Below are positions 52,667-56,251 of a DNA stretch of 56,251 nucleotides, piece after piece; the stretch's first letter is position 1; each line of letters starts with the position of its first letter. The DNA lies in the NCBI GenBank assembly GCA_934567355.1, contig CAKTJC010000018.1, positions 1 to 56,251 on the forward strand. Reading direction: 5' to 3'. Under the pieces are notes generated by a model, which was not told the origin of the DNA, did not search any database, and was given only the letters and a program-made list of their open reading frames with translations. A program made the position numbers and the translations under genes. Origin of the DNA: an uncultured Oscillospiraceae bacterium (GTDB lineage Bacteria > Bacillota > Clostridia > Oscillospirales > Oscillospiraceae).

Positions 52667-53120
52667 CTATGGCTTCTGCTTCCTGACGGCGCTCCTGCTG
52701 CTGACTCTCCCGCTGCACTGGGTCGCGGCATACTTTCTGGCGGCTTTTTTTCATGAGCTTGGGCATTATCTGGCGGTTTTAATCCTGGGCGGGAAAATAT
52801 CCTGCCTGGAATTTTCCTTTCGCGGCGCCAGAATGCATGCATCGGCGCTTCCGCCCGAAAGGGAACTAATCTGCCTCCTGGCAGGGCCGGCGGCGAGCCT
52901 TTCCATGCTGCTGTTTGTCCGTATTTTTCCGCAGCTGTCCCTCTGCGGGCTCATTCAGGGAATATACAATCTGCTCCCCATCGGGAATCTGGACGGAGGG
53001 AAAGCGGTTCGGCTTATTCGTCTGCTTTGGAGGGCGCGATATTTTCGGGGCAGGCGGAAAAAGCCCTTGCAAAGCGACGCAACAAATAGTACAATGGGGG
53101 CACTATGTTCTAAGAGGTAA
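52644..53120 (+). CDS. SpoIVFB-like M50 site-2 protease
   Basis: 158 aa, GTG start with GAGG nine bases upstream. Membrane helices carry the zinc motif FFHELGHYLAV (about 32-42) and the second signature NLLPIGNLDGGKAV (about 110-123), where the Asp completes the metal site. M50 intramembrane proteases of this size resemble SpoIVFB, which releases sigma-K in sporulation. Next to the TIGR03960/DUF2344 pair it occupies the position of spoIVFB in Clostridia, which supports the assignment. Confidence 0.85.
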   Translation: MRKRICFDYGFCFLTALLLLTLPLHWVAAYFLAAFFHELGHYLAVLILGGKISCLEFSFRGARMHASALPPERELICLLAGPAASLSMLLFVRIFPQLSLCGLIQGIYNLLPIGNLDGGKAVRLIRLLWRARYFRGRRKKPLQSDATNSTMGALCSKR

Positions 53121-53124
53121 GCAA

Positions 53125-54960
53125 ATGACCGAGCTGAAAAAGAGAATCCTCCCCACGGTGCAGAAGCCTGCCCGCTATACCGGCGGCGAATGGGGGGAGA
53201 TCAGGAAGGATAAGCAGAAGGTTGACGTGCGTGTGGCCTTCTGTTTCCCGGATACCTATGAGATCGGTATGTCCAATGTGGGCATGCGGATCCTCTATGG
53301 GGTAATGAACCGGATGGAGAAGGTCTGGTGCGAGCGAGTGTTCGCTCCCTGGGGCGATATGGAAGCGCAGATGCGCAAATATGGCCTCCCCCTGTGGGCG
53401 CTGGAGAGCCAGGATGCCGTTCGGGATTTTGACATGATCGCATTCACCATCGGCTACGAAATGTCCTATTCCAACATCGTCAATATGCTCCGGCTGGCGG
53501 GCGTCCCCATTCACAGCCAAGACAGGCATGAGCTGAAAAATATCGTCTTCGCCGGGGGCGTGTGCGCCTTCAACCCGGAGCCGCTGGCGGAGTTTATCGA
53601 CTTTTTCTCCACCGGCGAGGGCGAGGACAGCACCGTGGAGATTGTCTCCCTCTACCAAAAAGCCAAGCGGGAAGGGTGGAGCAAAGAGCAGTTCCTTTGG
53701 GAAGTGTCCAAAATCCAGGGCGTGTATGTGCCCAGCTTCTATACCCACGAATATAACCCGGACGGAACCCTGAAAGCCGTTATCCCCAAAGAGGGCGCGC
53801 CCAAGGTTGTGACCAAGCGGATTGTGGAAAATCTGGACGAAGCCTTTTTCCCCACCCAGATGATTGTTCCCTCCACGGAGATTGTCCACGACCGGGCCAA
53901 CCTGGAGGTGTTCCGGGGCTGCATCCGGGGCTGCCGCTTCTGCCAGGCGGGGTTCAGCTGCCGCCCGGTGCGGAAAAAAAGTCCGGAGGTACTTTACCGT
54001 CAGGCGGTGGAGGTGCTGGAAAACTCCGGCAACAACGAAATTACCCTGTCCAGTCTCTCCACCTCCGATTATCGGGGGCTGAAGGAGCTGACGGATGAGC
54101 TGATTCCCTATTGCGCGGCAAACCGGGTCAGCCTCTCCGTGCCCTCCCTGCGGGCGGATAATTTCTCCCGCGAGCTGATGGAGAAACTGCAAACCGTCCG
54201 CAAAAGCGGCCTGACCTTTGCGCCGGAAGCCGGAACCCAGCGGCTGCGGGACGTTATCAACAAGAATCTAAAGGAGGAGGAAATCCTCTCCACCTGTGCC
54301 CAGGCCTTTGCCGGTGGCTGGAACAACGTGAAGCTCTATTTTATGCTGGGTCTGCCCACGGAGACGGACGAGGACGTGCTGGGCATTGCAGACCTGGTGT
54401 ACAAGGTGATTCAGGCGTGGAAGGAAAACGCCGTGAACAAAAAGCGAGGGCTCCGCGTCCATGTGGCCACGGCCTATTTCGTGCCCAAGCCCCACACACC
54501 CTTCCAGTGGGAGGAGCAGATTACCCCCCAGGAATACCTGCGCCGCTGCAAGCTGCTCAAAGAGCATTTCTATTCCAAATCCATTGAATATGACTACCAC
54601 AGCACCGAGCTCAGCCGCCTGGAGGCGGTGTTTGCCCGCGGTGACCGCCGCCTGGGTGCAGTGATCGAGGATGCGGTGGCTCACGGTGCACGGCTGGATG
54701 GGTGGGACGAATACTTCCGCTACGACATCTGGCAGGATGCCTTTGAGCGCTGCGGCATTCCGATGGAATTCTACACCACCCGCGGCTACGGCGAGGAGGA
54801 AAATCTGCCCTGGGATATGATCGATGTGGGCGTCAGCAAGCGATTCCTCCTGCGGGAGCGGCGGCGCGCCTACGACAGTCAGGTGACCCCGGACTGCCGC
54901 CATGGCTGCGCGGGCTGCGGCGCCAACGGACTGCTGAAGGAGGTGGCCTGCGATGCCTAG
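53125..54960 (+). CDS. TIGR03960-family B12-binding/radical SAM protein
   Basis: About 611 aa. The N-terminal half has a cobalamin-binding-like region (VRVAFCFPDTYEIGMSNVGM, DMIAFTIGYEMSYSNIVNML). The radical SAM core has C-x3-C-x2-C in EVFRGCIRGCRFCQAGF (about residues 270-286), then NNEITLSSLSTSDY and LTFAPEAGTQRLRDVINK. Start 53125 is set by AAGAGGTAAGCAA; the longer in-frame extension overlaps the protease gene. It overlaps the DUF2344 gene by 8 bases and the two probably work together; the substrate is not known. Confidence 0.93.
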   Translation: MTELKKRILPTVQKPARYTGGEWGEIRKDKQKVDVRVAFCFPDTYEIGMSNVGMRILYGVMNRMEKVWCERVFAPWGDMEAQMRKYGLPLWALESQDAVRDFDMIAFTIGYEMSYSNIVNMLRLAGVPIHSQDRHELKNIVFAGGVCAFNPEPLAEFIDFFSTGEGEDSTVEIVSLYQKAKREGWSKEQFLWEVSKIQGVYVPSFYTHEYNPDGTLKAVIPKEGAPKVVTKRIVENLDEAFFPTQMIVPSTEIVHDRANLEVFRGCIRGCRFCQAGFSCRPVRKKSPEVLYRQAVEVLENSGNNEITLSSLSTSDYRGLKELTDELIPYCAANRVSLSVPSLRADNFSRELMEKLQTVRKSGLTFAPEAGTQRLRDVINKNLKEEEILSTCAQAFAGGWNNVKLYFMLGLPTETDEDVLGIADLVYKVIQAWKENAVNKKRGLRVHVATAYFVPKPHTPFQWEEQITPQEYLRRCKLLKEHFYSKSIEYDYHSTELSRLEAVFARGDRRLGAVIEDAVAHGARLDGWDEYFRYDIWQDAFERCGIPMEFYTTRGYGEEENLPWDMIDVGVSKRFLLRERRRAYDSQVTPDCRHGCAGCGANGLLKEVACDA

Positions 54961-55612
54961 GCTCTTGTTTGAGAAGCGGGGAAACGCCGTCTGGATCTCG
55001 CACCTGGACCTGATGCGGGTGTTCCAGCGTGCCTTCAAGCGGGCGGGGCTTCCCCTGATCCACACCCAGGGCTTTAATCCCAGGCCGTCCGTCTCCATTG
55101 CGCTGCCCCTGTCCGTGGGCATTGAGAGCGGCTGTGAGCTGCTGGACTTCGATCTGGACGGCAGTACCGTGCCCAACGAAGAAATCCGTCAACGCCTGAA
55201 TCAAGCGCTGGTAGCGGGTGTTCGGGTGCTGGATGTGTACGATGGAGGCCAGAAAGTCAAGTACCTCGCATACCTGGATTGCGTTCTGCGGCTGGAATAC
55301 GACGCCGGAGTCCCCCAAGGAGCCGCCGAGGCTATCGGTACACTCTTCTCACAGCCCGAGGTGACGGTCACGAAAAAGAGTAAAAGCGGCAATACCGAGC
55401 AAAATATTATCCCCATGATCCGCAGCCTGCAAATCAGAGAGGCAGACGAAAATACGCTGGAGATCGCGGCGCGGGTCTGCTGCCAGAATCCTTCGCTCAA
55501 CCCCATGCAGATCGGGGCGGCGATTGAAAAATACCTTCCCGCCTATGCCCCGGATTATGCGGCATACAGCCGGGAGGAAATATTGGATGTTCAGGAAAAC
55601 CGATTCAGATAG
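54953..55612 (+). CDS. TIGR03936 / DUF2344 radical SAM-associated protein
   Basis: 219 aa. Family signature WISHLDLMRVFQRAFKRAGL and TQGFNPRPSVSIALPLSVGI. In Clostridia it sits after TIGR03960 and before rng or ribosomal protein L21 genes and may aid tRNA or rRNA modification; that is inference. The 3' half is a mixed alpha/beta tail. Here the next gene is not rng but a small zinc-ribbon gene, 12 bases on, so the usual order is broken or extended. Confidence 0.92.
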   Translation: MPRLLFEKRGNAVWISHLDLMRVFQRAFKRAGLPLIHTQGFNPRPSVSIALPLSVGIESGCELLDFDLDGSTVPNEEIRQRLNQALVAGVRVLDVYDGGQKVKYLAYLDCVLRLEYDAGVPQGAAEAIGTLFSQPEVTVTKKSKSGNTEQNIIPMIRSLQIREADENTLEIAARVCCQNPSLNPMQIGAAIEKYLPAYAPDYAAYSREEILDVQENRFR

Positions 55613-55624
55613 GAGTAAAATAAG

Positions 55625-55843
55625 ATGAAAGAATATATCATGCTGGAAGAATGCCCCATCTGCCGCGGCCCCGGAATGCTGCTGCACGAGGGCGGCTGGA
55701 GCGTGCAGGTTGAGTGCACCGATTGCAGCGCCCACACGGTGTATGTGGAGTATTCCAACGAGGATGAGAAGGAAAAGGCGGAGCAGACCGTTGCCCACCT
55801 GTGGAACATCGGCAAGGTGGTCAGCAGTGAACGCGGAGAATAA
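55625..55843 (+). CDS. Lar-like zinc-ribbon protein
   Basis: 72 aa. Cysteine pairs LEECPICRGPG and VECTDCSAHTVYVEY form a zinc ribbon like that of the restriction alleviation protein Lar family, though the phage function is not implied. The tail is charged (EDEKEKAEQTVAHLWN). GGAG stands upstream. Its end overlaps the thioesterase gene start by 17 bases. Confidence 0.7.
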   Translation: MKEYIMLEECPICRGPGMLLHEGGWSVQVECTDCSAHTVYVEYSNEDEKEKAEQTVAHLWNIGKVVSSERGE

Positions 55844-56251
55844 AACCGACGTGCAGCAGGCGCTGGAAGAAGTCCTTCATTTGCTGCACGAAAAGGCTCC
55901 AGATTCGATCGGCGACCGGCTTCATCTTCAGGTCGGAAACTGTGACCCGCAGGCGGGGGACTATACGCTGTATGCCCAGGCGGAGCCATGGATGTGCAAT
56001 CCGTACGGCACCCTCCACGGCGGCATGATCAGCACCATGATGGATCAGGCCATGGGGACGCTTGCCACCTGCCTGACGGAGGGCAGGGCGCTTACCCCCA
56101 CTGTACAGCTGAATCTGACCTTCCACCATCCACTGCTGCCCGCCCAGCGCACGGTGCTGCATCTTCACATCGATGCAGCCACCCGCACCATGCTCCATCT
56201 GCGCACTGAAGCGTACAACGAGCAGGAGCCGCAAAAGCTCTGCGCCAGCGC
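55827..56251 (+). CDS. PaaI/hotdog-fold thioesterase (C-terminus outside window)
   Basis: 142 residues visible from a GTG at 55827 with AAGGTGG upstream, overlapping the zinc-ribbon gene. The hotdog signature is NPYGTLHGGMISTMMDQAMG, with PTVQLNLTFHHPLLP after it. This family hydrolyses acyl-CoA or aryl-CoA thioesters, with the acyl group unknown. The right edge of the window cuts the last strand of the fold. Confidence 0.85.
   Translation, partial: MNAENKTDVQQALEEVLHLLHEKAPDSIGDRLHLQVGNCDPQAGDYTLYAQAEPWMCNPYGTLHGGMISTMMDQAMGTLATCLTEGRALTPTVQLNLTFHHPLLPAQRTVLHLHIDAATRTMLHLRTEAYNEQEPQKLCAS

Overview
The window looks like a chromosomal segment of a low-motility-signal, spore-lineage Firmicute of class Clostridia, most likely an Oscillospirales/Ruminococcaceae-type gut bacterium. 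This is inferred from the moderately high GC, AGGAGG-type ribosome binding sites, TTGACA/TATAAT promoters with 16-18 bp spacers, the SpoIVFB-type protease followed by the TIGR03960/DUF2344 radical SAM pair, the Fe-S scaffold/GGGtGRT pair, TrmK-Nif3, prs-pth-mfd and the YitT and VanW families. No rRNA, CRISPR array or intact prophage was seen. The species cannot be named from the sequence.

Layout. 1-3.2 kb (minus): a partial FAD-dependent dehydrogenase, a membrane-anchored polysaccharide deacetylase and a PfkB sugar/nucleoside kinase. 3.3-7.4 kb (plus): Tex and a membrane-anchored leucine-rich-repeat protein with a consensus promoter. 7.4-11.7 kb: tRNA-Asp, a BlaI-type repressor with two palindromic operators and a BlaR1-like membrane protease fused to a phosphodiester-glycosidase-like domain, then an ion/dicarboxylate transporter bracketed by two nearly identical tRNA-Gly genes. 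11.8-16.9 kb (minus): a divergent type IIA topoisomerase pair with a YitT membrane protein. 17-20.7 kb (plus): DUF1858 protein, TrmK, Nif3-like protein, YebC and an unknown two-helix membrane protein.

20.73-24.4 kb is an AT-richer accessory island: flavin reductase, a headless C-terminal gene fragment overlapping an LRR gene (toxin/immunity-like layout), a SAM methyltransferase and an orphan small protein. Fragments resembling the ends of a miniature inverted-repeat element sit at its left edge; a complete copy lies at 31.7 kb. 24.4-34.5 kb (minus) returns to core genes: GGGtGRT protein and Fe-S scaffold, ribulose-phosphate epimerase, SDR, DUF1653, a degenerate deacetylase-like membrane protein, a MATE pump, UvrB and RadC. 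34.6-46.1 kb: a histidine-kinase-like protein lacking the phosphoacceptor histidine, UvrA, then Prs-Pth-Mfd and a VanW protein. UvrA, UvrB and Mfd together give most of nucleotide excision repair.

46.2-50.4 kb: an OmpR-family two-component system divergent from two secreted proteins (Pro/Gly-repeat protein and Gly-Pro-stalked beta-helix protein) whose promoter carries direct repeats at an 11-bp period, suggesting direct control by the regulator. 50.4-52.3 kb: a remnant of a large phage/conjugative-element polyvalent protein (zincin plus MuF-C-like toxin domain) inserted against the terminator of tRNA-Pro. 52.4-56.25 kb (plus): small membrane protein, SpoIVFB-like protease, two radical SAM-associated proteins, a Lar-like zinc ribbon and a truncated hotdog thioesterase.
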